Source: UBA11591 sp040220895 (GTDB lineage: Bacteria; Bacteroidota; Bacteroidia; Flavobacteriales_E; Vicingaceae). From it: 64,000 nt of DNA. Positions 52,327 to 62,000 of the stretch are shown one piece after another. The translations under genes were made by a program, and so were the position numbers. The stretch is taken from assembly GCA_040220895.1 (NCBI GenBank), contig JAVJVY010000016.1, forward strand, positions 62,001-126,000, in the 5' to 3' direction. Below the pieces are notes generated by a model. It searched no databases. It worked only from the letters and a program-made list of their open reading frames with translations, and was not told where the DNA came from. Position 1 is the first letter of the stretch, and every line of letters begins with the position of its first letter.

Positions 52327-52986
52327 TTATGGTTTATTTTTCTGATTCTTTTTTCTGATCCTTTTCAGGATCATACCAAAAGGAATGATGGATAAGAATG
52401 CAATGGTCCAAATGTCAGGACCATAAACGGCAAAAGGAAATGTGAATGCAGATGCAAGGGGTTCAGGTAGAATCTTATAGAATAAATCATCTTTTTCTTC
52501 GTCAGTCATGGTTTTTGAGATCAAGCCTGAGGAGCGGGCATACATCCAATTAATCGCTGCGGTGAACCCGGCCAAGGCCAGAAAAACGCTTTCCATCTGC
52601 AAGGCTAGTTTCATGCCATCAAATTCGATGTCAAACCTCATAAAGTATAAATAGAGCATCAGGAAGATCACTTGCATCAAAGAAAGCGATGCATGCATTG
52701 GTGTGCTTCGTTTTAAATTCCCAATGAGGCGGTTGAATTGAATCCAATAAAGAATTACCAGGATCATGCCAACCACAATGACCAGCAATGTCATAATGTT
52801 GTCCTGAAAAATCTGGGAGAGCGTAAAGTATTCCAAATCGGGGTCATCCGGCCTTGGCAAGATCAGAAAGGCCTGAAAAATAACCAATGCGAATAGCACA
52901 TTAACGACAATCTTGACACTACTGAGCAGGCTCGCACCCATTTCTATTCTGGAATCGCTGGTGACAGTGGATTTTATAAACTTCAT
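52327..52986 (-). CDS. Multi-pass membrane protein, possibly TMEM175-like
   Basis: A 219-residue protein with about six membrane helices. The order and the YWIQFNRLIGNLKRSTPMH segment recall TMEM175/DUF1211 channels, but the usual FSD motif of the first helix is absent (LFALVIFQAFLIL instead), so the name is weak. The C-terminus is basic (RIRKKNQKNKP). It has a -7 element at 53015-53022 and abuts the next gene, forming a two-gene unit. Confidence 0.45.
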   Translation of the reverse strand: MKFIKSTVTSDSRIEMGASLLSSVKIVVNVLFALVIFQAFLILPRPDDPDLEYFTLSQIFQDNIMTLLVIVVGMILVILYWIQFNRLIGNLKRSTPMHASLSLMQVIFLMLYLYFMRFDIEFDGMKLALQMESVFLALAGFTAAINWMYARSSGLISKTMTDEEKDDLFYKILPEPLASAFTFPFAVYGPDIWTIAFLSIIPFGMILKRIRKKNQKNKP

Positions 52987-53014
52987 GGTGATTCTTTTGC
53001 TTTAAATTTAGTAT

Positions 53015-53022
53015 CAAATGTA
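53015..53022 (-). promoter_or_regulatory. Bacteroidota -7 element (TACATTTG on the minus strand)
   Basis: An exact TAnnTTTG match, 28 bases before the start at 52986. The -33 position shows GTG rather than TTG at short spacing, so only the -7 half is convincing. Confidence 0.45.
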
Positions 53023-53102
53023 ATACAGTAGCTAGTGCACCATCTCCTTGCTCTCCCATAAAAATTGCTGTGAAATGGCAATTATTAATTTCGAAATCCT
53101 GG

Positions 53103-54011
53103 TCAGCTGAAAAACGCCTTGATGATCTCTTCTTTCTTTTCGCGGATAAAGTTTAGATAAGCCTCTGCCGCGGGCGAAAAATTCTTGTTTTCCAACCAAA
53201 CAATGTTCCAGTTGGTAAAAATAGGCAGGCCTTTGATGTGGTGTATTTTTAACTTCCCGTGCTGCAATTCGCTGCGGATGCCGATCAAGGGCATGATCGA
53301 AAGCCCAAGGCCAGCTATGACGGCCTGTTTTACAGCCTCATTTGAGGTAAGTTCAAGCCTATTATTGACCTCTATGTTTTTCGATTTTATAAAGTTTTCC
53401 ATGGCCTCGCGGGTCGCCGAACCCGCTTCTCTGAATATCAAAGGCACTTTCTCTAAATCTTTTAAAGAAGAGATTTTTGTAAAGTTGTCTGAGTTTCCAG
53501 GACCTACCAATAACAATTCGTTTTTCATCAACATCTCTTTCTCTAGGGCCAGGTTTTTGGGAATGATAGAGACCAGCGAAAAGTCGACTTGATTTTTTTC
53601 AAGACTTTCGATTACTTGCTGTTTATTAGTAACATCAAGTTTTAACTGAATACCGGGATAGTTTCTAATAAAGCCCGATAAGAAGTAAGGCATGACATAT
53701 TTACCTGTCGAGACCACCGAAATGGTCAATTTTCCGGCCAAGTATCCCTGATAGGCCATCTTTTTTGACTCCATCTGTTCCATTTGCTCTAATATCTTTT
53801 GAGCAGAACGAGCAATTTCATGGCCGAAATCCGTGATATAAATCCTTCTGCCAATGTGTTCCAGCAGGGGCACGTCGAATTGATCCTGTAAATTTTTAAT
53901 CTGAATGGACACTGCGGGTTGAGATAAATGAAGCAATTCCGCGGCCTTGGTTATGCTCTCCTTTTCGACCACTTTGACGAATATCTTGAGCTGATTTAAC
54001 GAATAATGCAT
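53103..54011 (-). CDS. LysR family transcriptional regulator
   Basis: A 302-residue LysR regulator: N-terminal winged HTH (about 1-60, ITKAAELLHLSQPAVSIQIKNL) and a type 2 periplasmic-binding-like effector domain (about 90-295). It is divergent from the 106-residue gene and the SbtA permease across a 95-base gap with an inverted repeat. By analogy with CmpR/CcmR of cyanobacteria, it probably controls inorganic-carbon uptake; the effector is unknown. Confidence 0.93.
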   Translation of the reverse strand: MHYSLNQLKIFVKVVEKESITKAAELLHLSQPAVSIQIKNLQDQFDVPLLEHIGRRIYITDFGHEIARSAQKILEQMEQMESKKMAYQGYLAGKLTISVVSTGKYVMPYFLSGFIRNYPGIQLKLDVTNKQQVIESLEKNQVDFSLVSIIPKNLALEKEMLMKNELLLVGPGNSDNFTKISSLKDLEKVPLIFREAGSATREAMENFIKSKNIEVNNRLELTSNEAVKQAVIAGLGLSIMPLIGIRSELQHGKLKIHHIKGLPIFTNWNIVWLENKNFSPAAEAYLNFIREKKEEIIKAFFS

Positions 54012-54014
54012 AAA

Positions 54015-54042
54015 ATATTTATATAGATTACATAATAAATAT
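54015..54042. promoter_or_regulatory. Inverted repeat in the LysR/sbtA gap (possible LysR operator)
   Basis: ATATTTAT (54015-54022) and ATAAATAT (54035-54042) form an 8-base inverted repeat with a 12-base spacer, next to the LysR start. The size and place suit a LysR-type binding site. A CACCTTTG at about 54079, one base off the -7 consensus, could be the promoter for the rightward genes. Confidence 0.4.
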
Positions 54043-54106
54043 AAAAATAATTAAATGAATCAAAACGTGCACCTTTGTGCCGAACTAATACCAAACCGAT
54101 AAAGAC

Positions 54107-54427
54107 ATGAAAAAAAACATTCCCTTAATCAGAAACACTTACGATGCCAAAGAAGCTCGCATTGTGCTCCTTCAGCTCTTAAATGATAAAATCAAATTTC
54201 TGGGTCAGCGAAAGTTCGGTCAGTTTGTACGTGCAGGAATTGATGATGAGAAAATTGAACAACGTATTCAAGAACTGCATGAATCCAGAAAAGAACTCAT
54301 TCAACTTTTTGATTCATTAAATGACAAGGAAGTTGAATTTGAAATCGACTGCCCCATCAACATCACAATACTGGAGAAAAGTGCTAAAAAAGAAAGTGGT
54401 TCGGTCCATGATCTTGCCAAGGCATGA
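54107..54427 (+). CDS. Small soluble protein linked to SbtA
   Basis: A 106-residue protein with no signal or membrane helix: two or three charged helices (about 14-72, DAKEARIVLLQLLNDKIKF and KIEQRIQELHESRKELIQLF) and a short beta end. It is joined to sbtA by an ATGA overlap. In cyanobacteria the gene next to sbtA is a PII-like regulator (SbtB) of similar size, but this sequence does not look like PII and shows no T-loop. It may be an unrelated regulator of the permease; that is inference. Confidence 0.6.
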   Translation: MKKNIPLIRNTYDAKEARIVLLQLLNDKIKFLGQRKFGQFVRAGIDDEKIEQRIQELHESRKELIQLFDSLNDKEVEFEIDCPINITILEKSAKKESGSVHDLAKA

Positions 54428-55386
54428 ATGTTGACCTGCTGACCGAGAATTTAACTAATCCGGCGCTGCTATTTTTTCTTCTGGGCATTTTTGCCGTACA
54501 GGTAAAAAGTGACTTGGCCATTCCCGAAACATCGTCCAGGTTCATTTCTCTTTACCTGCTGTTTTCTATTGGGTTCAGGGGCGGACAGGAATTAGCCCAC
54601 AGCCACATCGACAATAGCATGATAATGGCCGTAGTTTTTGGTGTTCTGTCTGCCATCGTGATTCCGGTATTGGCCTTTTTCTTGATCAGAAAGAAATTGG
54701 GTATTCAAAATGCAGGTGCCATAGCGGCTGCCTATGGTTCGGTCAGCGCGGTCACCTTTGTGACTACTGTATCGTTCCTTGAATTGCACGAAATGCCATT
54801 CGGAGGTCATATGATTGCCGTTATGGCCATGATGGAAGCCCCTTCCATCATTATGGGCGTGCTCCTGGTTTCGCTTTTTTGTGATAAATCCGAGCTTCAG
54901 ATATCATTCTCGGGAATCGTAAAACATTCCCTTACCAGTGGAAGCGTCTTGTTGATTGCAGGTAGTTTGATCATTGGGCTTATAGCCAATGAAAAACAAG
55001 CAGATGGAATCAGGCCATTCACCACTGATCTTTTCAAGGGATTTCTCGCAGTCTTCTTATTGGACATGGGAATAACCAGCGGTAAAAAGTTAAATGGGCT
55101 TTGGCAAAATGGTTGGACCCCGCTGGCATTTGCCATTATAGTGCCTTTAGCCAACGGTGTGTTCACGGCCTATGTCAGTTCATGGTTCATCGAAAACCCC
55201 GCAGATCGATTGTTGTTATCCATCTTGACTGCCAGTGCTTCATACATTGCTGTTCCGGCAGCAATGCGGATTTCTTTGCCGCAGGCTAACCCCGGCTTAT
55301 ATATACCTATGGCACTGGCCGTGACATTCCCGATTAACATCACTTTAGGTATTCCAATCTATTATTATATCATTCAGTCCTTTTAG
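54424..55386 (+). CDS. sbtA: SbtA-type sodium-dependent bicarbonate permease
   Basis: A 320-residue inner-membrane protein with about ten helices in two halves. It begins NLTNPALLFFLLGIFAVQVK and SDLAIPETSSRFISLYLLFS, close to SbtA, which imports bicarbonate with sodium. Helices 5-6 hold a Gly/Ser/Thr-rich stretch (AAAYGSVSAVTFVTTVSF). Under likely LysR control from the divergent gene. It would feed carboxylases in a heterotroph. A strong terminator follows. Confidence 0.88.
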   Translation: MNVDLLTENLTNPALLFFLLGIFAVQVKSDLAIPETSSRFISLYLLFSIGFRGGQELAHSHIDNSMIMAVVFGVLSAIVIPVLAFFLIRKKLGIQNAGAIAAAYGSVSAVTFVTTVSFLELHEMPFGGHMIAVMAMMEAPSIIMGVLLVSLFCDKSELQISFSGIVKHSLTSGSVLLIAGSLIIGLIANEKQADGIRPFTTDLFKGFLAVFLLDMGITSGKKLNGLWQNGWTPLAFAIIVPLANGVFTAYVSSWFIENPADRLLLSILTASASYIAVPAAMRISLPQANPGLYIPMALAVTFPINITLGIPIYYYIIQSF

Positions 55387-55421
55387 AGGCTTACTGCAAT
55401 TGGTTCTTTGCAAAGGACTAC

Positions 55422-55453
55422 AAAGCTCCGAAAATTGTTTCGGGGCTTTTTTT
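55422..55453 (+). terminator. Intrinsic terminator after sbtA
   Basis: GCTCCGAAA and TTTCGGGGC pair (one T-G wobble) around ATTG, followed by seven T. It ends the 54107-55386 operon. Confidence 0.88.
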
Positions 55454-55508
55454 CACGTCGTTGAAGAAATTTGTGAAATCAAGCTTCCTGAAATCATGAG
55501 CAGGGAGC

Positions 55509-56156
55509 TCAGGATTTTTTGATTTCCAACATCACTTGATGGTCTTGCTTATCGTCGCCGGTTAAATGGCCAAATTCTTTCAACTTACCTAGCACCTTCA
55601 AGCTGAGGCCACTGGCTTGGCAGATTTCCCGGTAAAATGATATATCCCTGTGCATTACCGGAAATTCGAGCCATTTTCCATTTTGACCGGAATCCGCATT
55701 CACATTAGCGTAGAAAACACCCTCATTTTTTAAAGATCGGCCAACGAATTCAAAGCATTTCTTTGCTATGGAATCTTCCAAATGAAAGAGCACAGAAAAT
55801 GCCAGGATAAAGTCAAATTGCTCATCAAGTTTTAATTCCGAGAAATCATCAAAACAGATAAGCTTCGGTTCTTTATATTCTAGGCCTTCATCCGCCAATT
55901 CCTTTCTACCCTCTATAAGTGCTGCTTCTCTGACTTCAATGCCCGTGTAGTTCTTATCATCTAAAAATTTGATCAGGGGAATACCGCCCCTCAAGGTCCC
56001 ACAGCCGATGTCCAATAAATGGCTACCCTCTTTAAGACCATGACCAATTAAAAAATCATACTGAAATTGCTGTTTTAACTTCCAGTATTTTGGGGCTCCC
56101 ACAAGGGCGTGGCGCTTTTGTTTAGCATCGAGGAACAGGTTTCTAAGTAGACCCAT
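55509..56156 (-). CDS. Class I SAM-dependent methyltransferase
   Basis: A 215-residue Rossmann methyltransferase. Motif I is LLDIGCGTLRGG near residues 47-58, the acidic strand-2 end is YTGIEVRE and the catalytic region is FDFILAFSVLFHLED. No substrate clue from neighbours. Length is standard. The promoter is not clear; a palindrome and a direct repeat lie upstream at 56268-56329. Confidence 0.85.
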   Translation of the reverse strand: MGLLRNLFLDAKQKRHALVGAPKYWKLKQQFQYDFLIGHGLKEGSHLLDIGCGTLRGGIPLIKFLDDKNYTGIEVREAALIEGRKELADEGLEYKEPKLICFDDFSELKLDEQFDFILAFSVLFHLEDSIAKKCFEFVGRSLKNEGVFYANVNADSGQNGKWLEFPVMHRDISFYREICQASGLSLKVLGKLKEFGHLTGDDKQDHQVMLEIKKS

Positions 56157-56476
56157 GGTATTGGTTTTTGCTGGAAATATAAGAATTATAGAGATTTCAA
56201 AAAATCAATTCGGTTCTGGTTAACCGATGTTATTAATTAGAACTTAACGATTGTTATGCGGCGGTGATTAAATATTCTTAAATATTGACCTTAAAAATTT
56301 AGCATGTTGTCTATTGCTTGAACAAGCAAAAGTATGCAGATTAAACCAGCACTCCTAACCCACACTCACCCTCACACCAAAAAAGCCTCAGCAAATTTTG
56401 CTGAGGCTTTTTAAGATTTCATGTTAACAAAGGATCGGCACATTCATCACCTACCTTTGCAAATTACGTTCCTATT
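56157..56476. other. 320-base intergenic region with repeats and a terminator copy
   Basis: It contains two tandem TTAAATATT repeats (56268-56276 and 56278-56286), a perfect inverted repeat TTGCTTG-AA-CAAGCAA (56314-56329), and the first copy of the 52-base duplicated terminator sequence (56362-56413). A TACCTTTG at 56452-56459 matches a -7 element on the plus strand but no rightward gene follows. The palindrome could be an operator for the leftward methyltransferase. Confidence 0.5.
56362..56413 (-). repeat. 52-base direct repeat copy 1, including a terminator
   Basis: Identical to 57339-57390 except for one base. It contains the stem GCCTCAGC (56385-56392) with GCTGAGGC (56400-56407), flanked by A6 and T5, so it can terminate in both directions. 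On the minus strand it lies downstream of the 187-residue gene and is probably its terminator. More weakly related sequence extends to the left of both copies. Confidence 0.85.
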
Positions 56477-57040
56477 TTATTTTTTTTCAATTTCATTGAT
56501 AATGTCACTAGCCCCTTCTACCGATTCATTCAGCGCGCTTTTGACTGACGTTAGGGTTTCATCTCCTATTTCTTTGGCAACAGAGAGCGCTGTTTTGATG
56601 GCTTCAAAGGTCGCTTTAACAGTATCTCCACCAACTTGAGAAACGCCATTCACGGCACCAAGAACAGACTGAACTGCTGTTTCACCCATGTCCTGACCCA
56701 ACTCCATTGCGCTATACAATGATTGAGCAACTGCTCCTTTGACTGCCGGTTTTTGATCAACACCCGATTCCATGGCTCCTTGCACGGTACCTTGGACCAC
56801 TCCTTTGATTGCTTTTACAATTGAAACACCGATCTCGGACAATCCTTCAATGGTTCCTTTGACAATGGCAGCCGGCACTTGAATTCCTTCCCTGAAAACA
56901 TCACCTGTTTCTTTGAACGTGTTGACGGTTAGGTTTTTAACGGCATTTATAGTTGTACTCGCCACATCACTGGCACCTTTAACGCTAGAAGTGATTGCAC
57001 CTTTTGTGCCGTTTACAATACTCGATAATACTTTGAACAT
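56477..57040 (-). CDS. Repetitive helical Ala/Gly/Ser/Val-rich protein, unknown
   Basis: A 187-residue protein with no signal peptide or membrane helix. It is made of repeated amphipathic helices with many small residues (KGAITSSVKGASDVASTTI, VKGTIEGLSEIGVSIV, SVLGAVNGVSQVGGDTVKA). The look recalls LEA-like or phasin-like proteins, or amphipathic coat proteins; none can be confirmed. Residues such as Trp and aromatics are rare. It lies between two copies of the same terminator, downstream of tRNA-Gln on the same strand. Confidence 0.6.
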   Translation of the reverse strand: MFKVLSSIVNGTKGAITSSVKGASDVASTTINAVKNLTVNTFKETGDVFREGIQVPAAIVKGTIEGLSEIGVSIVKAIKGVVQGTVQGAMESGVDQKPAVKGAVAQSLYSAMELGQDMGETAVQSVLGAVNGVSQVGGDTVKATFEAIKTALSVAKEIGDETLTSVKSALNESVEGASDIINEIEKK

Positions 57041-57338
57041 ATAGTTAGTTTTAATTAATTGATTTCCTGTAATATACTATATATTTAGTTGAAAATCAAG
57101 GGTTTTACGGCTTTATTTAGTGATTTATTCCTGGATCAATTCTGTCATTTTCAGCTTATATAAAAAAGCGGATATTTCATACATCAAGAGTCCATCGTTT
57201 ATAAAACCAAGGCGTTGAAAAAGGCATAAGTGATGGCATACATTGGATTTCCGGCGCTAATATTTCAGATTCCTTATTGTTGCTTTTTAAAATTAACAAT
57301 GCGTACACAAACAAACCATGCACTCCTTACTCACTCTG

Positions 57339-57390
57339 ACACTCACCCTCACACTAAAAAAGCCTCAGCAAATTTTGCTGAGGCTTTTTA
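57339..57390 (-). repeat. 52-base direct repeat copy 2, terminator of tRNA-Gln
   Basis: Second copy of the sequence at 56362-56413, with the stem at 57362-57369/57377-57384. It lies 3 bases downstream of tRNA-Gln on the minus strand and looks like its own terminator. The rest of the 57041-57393 gap shows no other gene; the first part (57041-57090) is AT-rich and may hold the promoter of the 187-residue gene. Confidence 0.85.
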
Positions 57391-57393
57391 CCG

Positions 57394-57466
57394 TTGCCCG
57401 ACTAGGGCTCGAACCTAGACTCTTCTGGACCAAAACCAGACGTGTTGCCAGTTACACCATCGGGCA
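57394..57466 (-). tRNA. tRNA-Gln (anticodon TTG)
   Basis: A 73-base cloverleaf on the minus strand: acceptor stem TGCCCGA/TCGGGCA, D stem GTGT/ACAC, anticodon stem TCTGG/CCAGA with loop TTTTGGT (anticodon TTG), T arm CTAGG-TTCGAGC-CCTAG, and discriminator A. CCA is not encoded. It is a single tRNA with its own terminator directly downstream (57339-57390). Confidence 0.95.
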
Positions 57467-57572
57467 ATATGGGCGGCAAATTTAGTAATTTCTCATTCGG
57501 TGTAAAGACCTTTTTACATTTTTGTAGAATCAGCTACTTTGGCCAAAAACGGAAAAATAATAACTTCAGACC

Positions 57573-58952
57573 ATGAAAAATATCATTTTATTCTCCATTT
57601 TTGGTTTTCTCAGCGTTCTTATTCGTGCTCAATCAACAGACGCAGAGATGATCGATAAAATATTCACCACGGCCCTGGAAAGGGGTCAGGCTTATGAGAA
57701 TCTTCGATCACTGTGTAAAGATGTTGGTCATCGATTAACGGGTAGTCACGGCGATACCATGGCCGTTCTCTGGGGTAAAGAGCGTATGCAACTAATGGGT
57801 TATGAAAATGTTCGTCTGCAGGAATTCGAGACTTATCACTGGACGCGCGGCGAAGGTGCCAAGGGGCGAATTATTGCGGGACAAGAAAAAATTGAAGTGG
57901 AATTACTGGCCTTGGGAAGCTCGGTAGGTACCGGTAACAAAAACGTAAAAGCCGGTGTGGTTCAGATCAATTCCTGGGAACAACTCGACGAGCTTGGCGA
58001 ACAAGTCAATGGGAAGATTGTCTTTTACAACCGACGCATGGACCCTAAGAAGATCAACACCTTTATGGCGTATGGAGAAACAGTTGATCAGCGCTCCAAA
58101 GGAGCGAGCATGGCGGCTAAATACGGAGCAATTGCTGCAATAGTCAGGTCAGTGACTTTGAAAGACGACGAATTTCCCCATACCGGAAATATGTCTTATT
58201 CGAAGGATTATCCAAAGATTCCCGGACTTGCAATTAGCGGTCGGGGGGCGAATTTATTACAGGAGTGCCTCCTCAAATACCCGGATGTTGTGTTTGAGTT
58301 TTCAAGTGATTGTGAAAATAGGGGCATGGTCAAAACCAATAATGTCATCGGTGAGATCAAGGGAAGTGAGTTTCCGGAAGAGTATATCGTGGTGGGCGGT
58401 CATCTGGATAGTTGGGACGTTGGAGAAGGAGCGCACGATGATGGAGCAGGCATTGTCCATGCCATGGAAGTGCTCAACATTTTTCAGCAAATGGGCTATA
58501 AGCCCAAACACAGCATACGATGCGTGTTGTTTATGAATGAAGAAAATGGTGTGGGCGGGGGTCGCAAGTATGCCGAGGAAGCGGAAAAAAATGCTGAGAA
58601 GCACATTGCGGCCATCGAATCGGATGCCGGAGGCTTCAGTCCCCGAGGTTTTCATATCGATGCGCAAGAAAACATGCTTGAAGGAGCTTACCAAAAACTG
58701 TTGAATTGGGGCGATGTGTTGGCGCCGTTCAATCTTCATTATTTTAAAAAGAGCTATTCCGGGACCGATATCAGGCCCTTGCAAAAATCGGGTACGGTAA
58801 CTTTTGGCCTGGTTCCGGATTCACAACGTTATTTCGATTTTCATCATACAGCGGCCGATGTATTCGAAGTAGTAAATAAGCGAGAGTTGGAGTTGGGAGC
58901 CGCATCCATTGCCAGTTTAGTGTATTTAATTGACAACCATGGAATAAGGTAA
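57573..58952 (+). CDS. M28 family metallopeptidase
   Basis: A 459-residue exported di-zinc peptidase (aminopeptidase/carboxypeptidase type). Signal peptide about 1-20 (ending IRAQS), an N-terminal part with a PA-like insert (about 115-240) and the catalytic domain. Ligands are visible in VGGHLDSWDVG (His, Asp), HDDGAG (Asp), MNEENG (Glu), ESDAGGF (Asp) and FDFHHTAAD (His). Likely breaks down peptides outside the cytoplasm. It runs right, away from tRNA-Gln. Confidence 0.92.
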   Translation: MKNIILFSIFGFLSVLIRAQSTDAEMIDKIFTTALERGQAYENLRSLCKDVGHRLTGSHGDTMAVLWGKERMQLMGYENVRLQEFETYHWTRGEGAKGRIIAGQEKIEVELLALGSSVGTGNKNVKAGVVQINSWEQLDELGEQVNGKIVFYNRRMDPKKINTFMAYGETVDQRSKGASMAAKYGAIAAIVRSVTLKDDEFPHTGNMSYSKDYPKIPGLAISGRGANLLQECLLKYPDVVFEFSSDCENRGMVKTNNVIGEIKGSEFPEEYIVVGGHLDSWDVGEGAHDDGAGIVHAMEVLNIFQQMGYKPKHSIRCVLFMNEENGVGGGRKYAEEAEKNAEKHIAAIESDAGGFSPRGFHIDAQENMLEGAYQKLLNWGDVLAPFNLHYFKKSYSGTDIRPLQKSGTVTFGLVPDSQRYFDFHHTAADVFEVVNKRELELGAASIASLVYLIDNHGIR

Positions 58953-59097
58953 ATCATCTTTTAGCCTTAACTGGCGTCCAAGTCTGCAGATACGGTGCCG
59001 TTAATTATCGTTAAAACCACCAATTAATCCACCTGATAACCACATTCTTTGCTATTTTTACGCCCTCTTGAAAATCAGCATTTAACCAGCATAACAT

Positions 59098-62000
59098 ATG
59101 CCTTCCTTTAGTAAACTGAATAATTACTTTGCCTGGTTCACATTTGCCATTGCGGCCTTTGTGTATCTGAGCACCATTGAACCAACCACTTCCTTCTGGG
59201 ATTGCGGTGAATTCATTGCCACTGCATATAAATTGGAAGTAGGCCACCCTCCAGGAGCACCATTGTTCATGTTGATAGCCAGGGCCTTTTCAATGCTTGT
59301 TCCGGTAGAGCACGCTGCGCTTATGGTTAATGCCATTTCAGGACTATGCAGTGCTTTCACTATTCTTTTCCTTTTTTGGACAATTACCCTATTTGTCAGG
59401 AAAATCGCCTTGAAAGATGGCGAAGAAATGTCAAGGCCGAAAATGATTGCCATTTTAGGCAGTGGTTTGGTTGGCGGACTGGCATATACTTTTTCAGATA
59501 CATTCTGGTTTTCTGCCGTAGAAGGTGAAGTGTATTCCATGTCTTCCTTATTTACAGCGGTGGCCTTTTACGCAATGTTGAAATGGGAAAGCGTTGCCGA
59601 TCGTCCTCATAGCAAGCGTTGGATCATCGTTATTGCCTATTTTATCGGTCTTTCAGTCGGTGTTCACTTGCTTTCGCTATTGACCATTCCCGCCATTACC
59701 TTCATTTATTATTTCAAGCGCCACGAAGTGACGCCAAAAGGATTGTTAAAAGCTTCGGCCGCTGCAGTCATTATTCTGGGATCTGTTCAGTACGGAATCA
59801 TACCGGGTATCGTCAGCCTGGCCTCAAAATTTGAATTGATCTTTGTCAACGGCATGGGTATGCCCTTTAGTTCTGGCATCGTGATCTATGCTATTCTACT
59901 AATATCTCTGATCGTCTATGGATTGAAATGGAGCCACGACAAAGGCAAGGTGGCGCTAAATACGGCAATTTTGGCGTTTGCAGTCATTGTCATAGGTTAT
60001 TCGTCTTACAGTGTGATTGTTATTCGTTCCAATGCGAATCCACCAATGGATGAAAATAACCCCGAAAATGTTTTTGCGCTGTTGTCTTACCTGAATCGTG
60101 AGCAGTATGGAGACAAACCATTTTTGTACGGTCAGTACTTTAATACCCCACTTGACCCTCAGCGACCTTACAAAGATGGAGATCCGGTCTATTACAAGGA
60201 CGAAGAAAGTGGTAAGTATATCATCGTTGATGACAAGAAAAATTCCTTGCCCAATTACGATTCTAAATTTATGACCTTCTTTCCGCGAATGTGGAGCCCG
60301 CAGGGTAAGCATATACGATACTACAAGAAGTGGTCCAATTTTGAAGGCAAGCCTATTAGAACCAAAGACCAGCAAGGCAAAGTCATAACACTCAACAAAC
60401 CGACCTTTGGCGAGAATCTCACCTTCTTTTTCAGGTATCAAATGGGCTGGATGTGGGGCAGGTATTTCATGTGGAATTTTGCAGGCAGGCAGAATGACAT
60501 CCAAGGTCATGGTGGAATTACACATGGGAATTGGATAAGCGGAATTCCGTTCATTGACAGTATTCGCCTGGGAAATCAGAGCAAATTACCAATGGAGATC
60601 ACCACGAACAAGGCACATAATAAGTTTTACATGCTTCCATTAATCCTTGGTCTTTTTGGGGCCTGGTATCAATTCAAACACGCAAGAAACAATGCCATTG
60701 TGGTTACGTTGCTATTCTTCTTTACCGGGATGGCCATACTTATTTTCCTCAACAACTATCCCCTTGAACCCAGGGAGCGGGATTATGCCGTGGTCGGTTC
60801 CTTTTATGCCTTTTCCATTTGGATAGGCCTGGGCGTTTATGCCCTGTTCGATTTGCTCAAAGACAAGATACCTGTTATTGTTGCATCATCCGGTTCGGTC
60901 GCAATTACTTTACTGGCCGTGCCTGTGCTTATGGCCTCGGAAGGCTGGGATGATCACACAAGAGCAAGGAGATACACCGGACGTGACTACGCAAAAAATT
61001 ATTTGAACTCTTGTGCACCGAATGCCATTCTCTTTACCAATGGAGATAACGATACCTTCCCATTGTGGTATGTTCAGGAAGTTGAAGAATACCGAACGGA
61101 TGTTCGGGTGGTTAATCTTAGCCTTGCCAATACCGACTGGTATATTGAACAAATGAAGCGTGCCGCGTATGATTCCGAGCCTATCCCAAGCAGCATACCC
61201 GACAAGAAATACCGAACAGGCACCAACGACTACCTGCCCATTGTTGAACGATTTGAAGAAGCTTCCGTAAAGCAGGTCATTGACTGGGTGGTGAGTGACA
61301 ATGGAAAAACCAAGATTCAGGTGACTTCCGGAAAGAACATAGACTACATCCCAACCAAGAATTTAAAGATCAATATCGACAAGAATGATGTTATCAGAAA
61401 GGGAGTAGTAAAACCGGAAGACTCCTCTAAGATCGTAAGTGAGATTACCTGGAAAATCAAGAAAAATTACATCTTGAAAAATGACTTGATGATCCTGGAC
61501 ATTCTAGCCACCAATGATTGGAAACGACCGGTATATTTTGCCAGTACAGCGCCTTCGGAAAGCTACTTGGGCCTGGAGGATTACTTTCAGACAGAAGGTC
61601 TTGCTTATCGGTTAGTTCCCATTAAAACTCCGGCATCGCAAGGTCAGCCGGGCAGGGTCAACACCGAAGTTCTCTACGATAACGTAATGAACAAATTTGT
61701 CTGGGGTGGTCTTGACAAGGATCAGGTTTACATGGATGAGAATAATCGACGCATGACCATCAGCCTTCGCCTTATATTTTCAAGACTCGCAGAAGATCTG
61801 ACCAGGAAAGGAGAAAAAGATCGCGCCAAGGAAGTCTTGGACAGGTGCATGGAAGTAGTGCCAGAGAACAACGTGCCTTTCGATCTTTTCACATTGTACT
61901 TGACTGAAAATTACTACATGATCGACGATTACGAGCAAGCCAACTATATGGTTCGCAAACTCGCCGACCTTTTTGAGAGTAACCTTGAATACTACAATTC

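Noticed and set aside
56362..57390. Insertion sequence or integrated element bounded by the 52-base repeats
   Set aside because: No transposase or integrase and no terminal inverted repeats; the duplicated part is a terminator, so a duplication or recombination event is simpler. Kept as a finding only.
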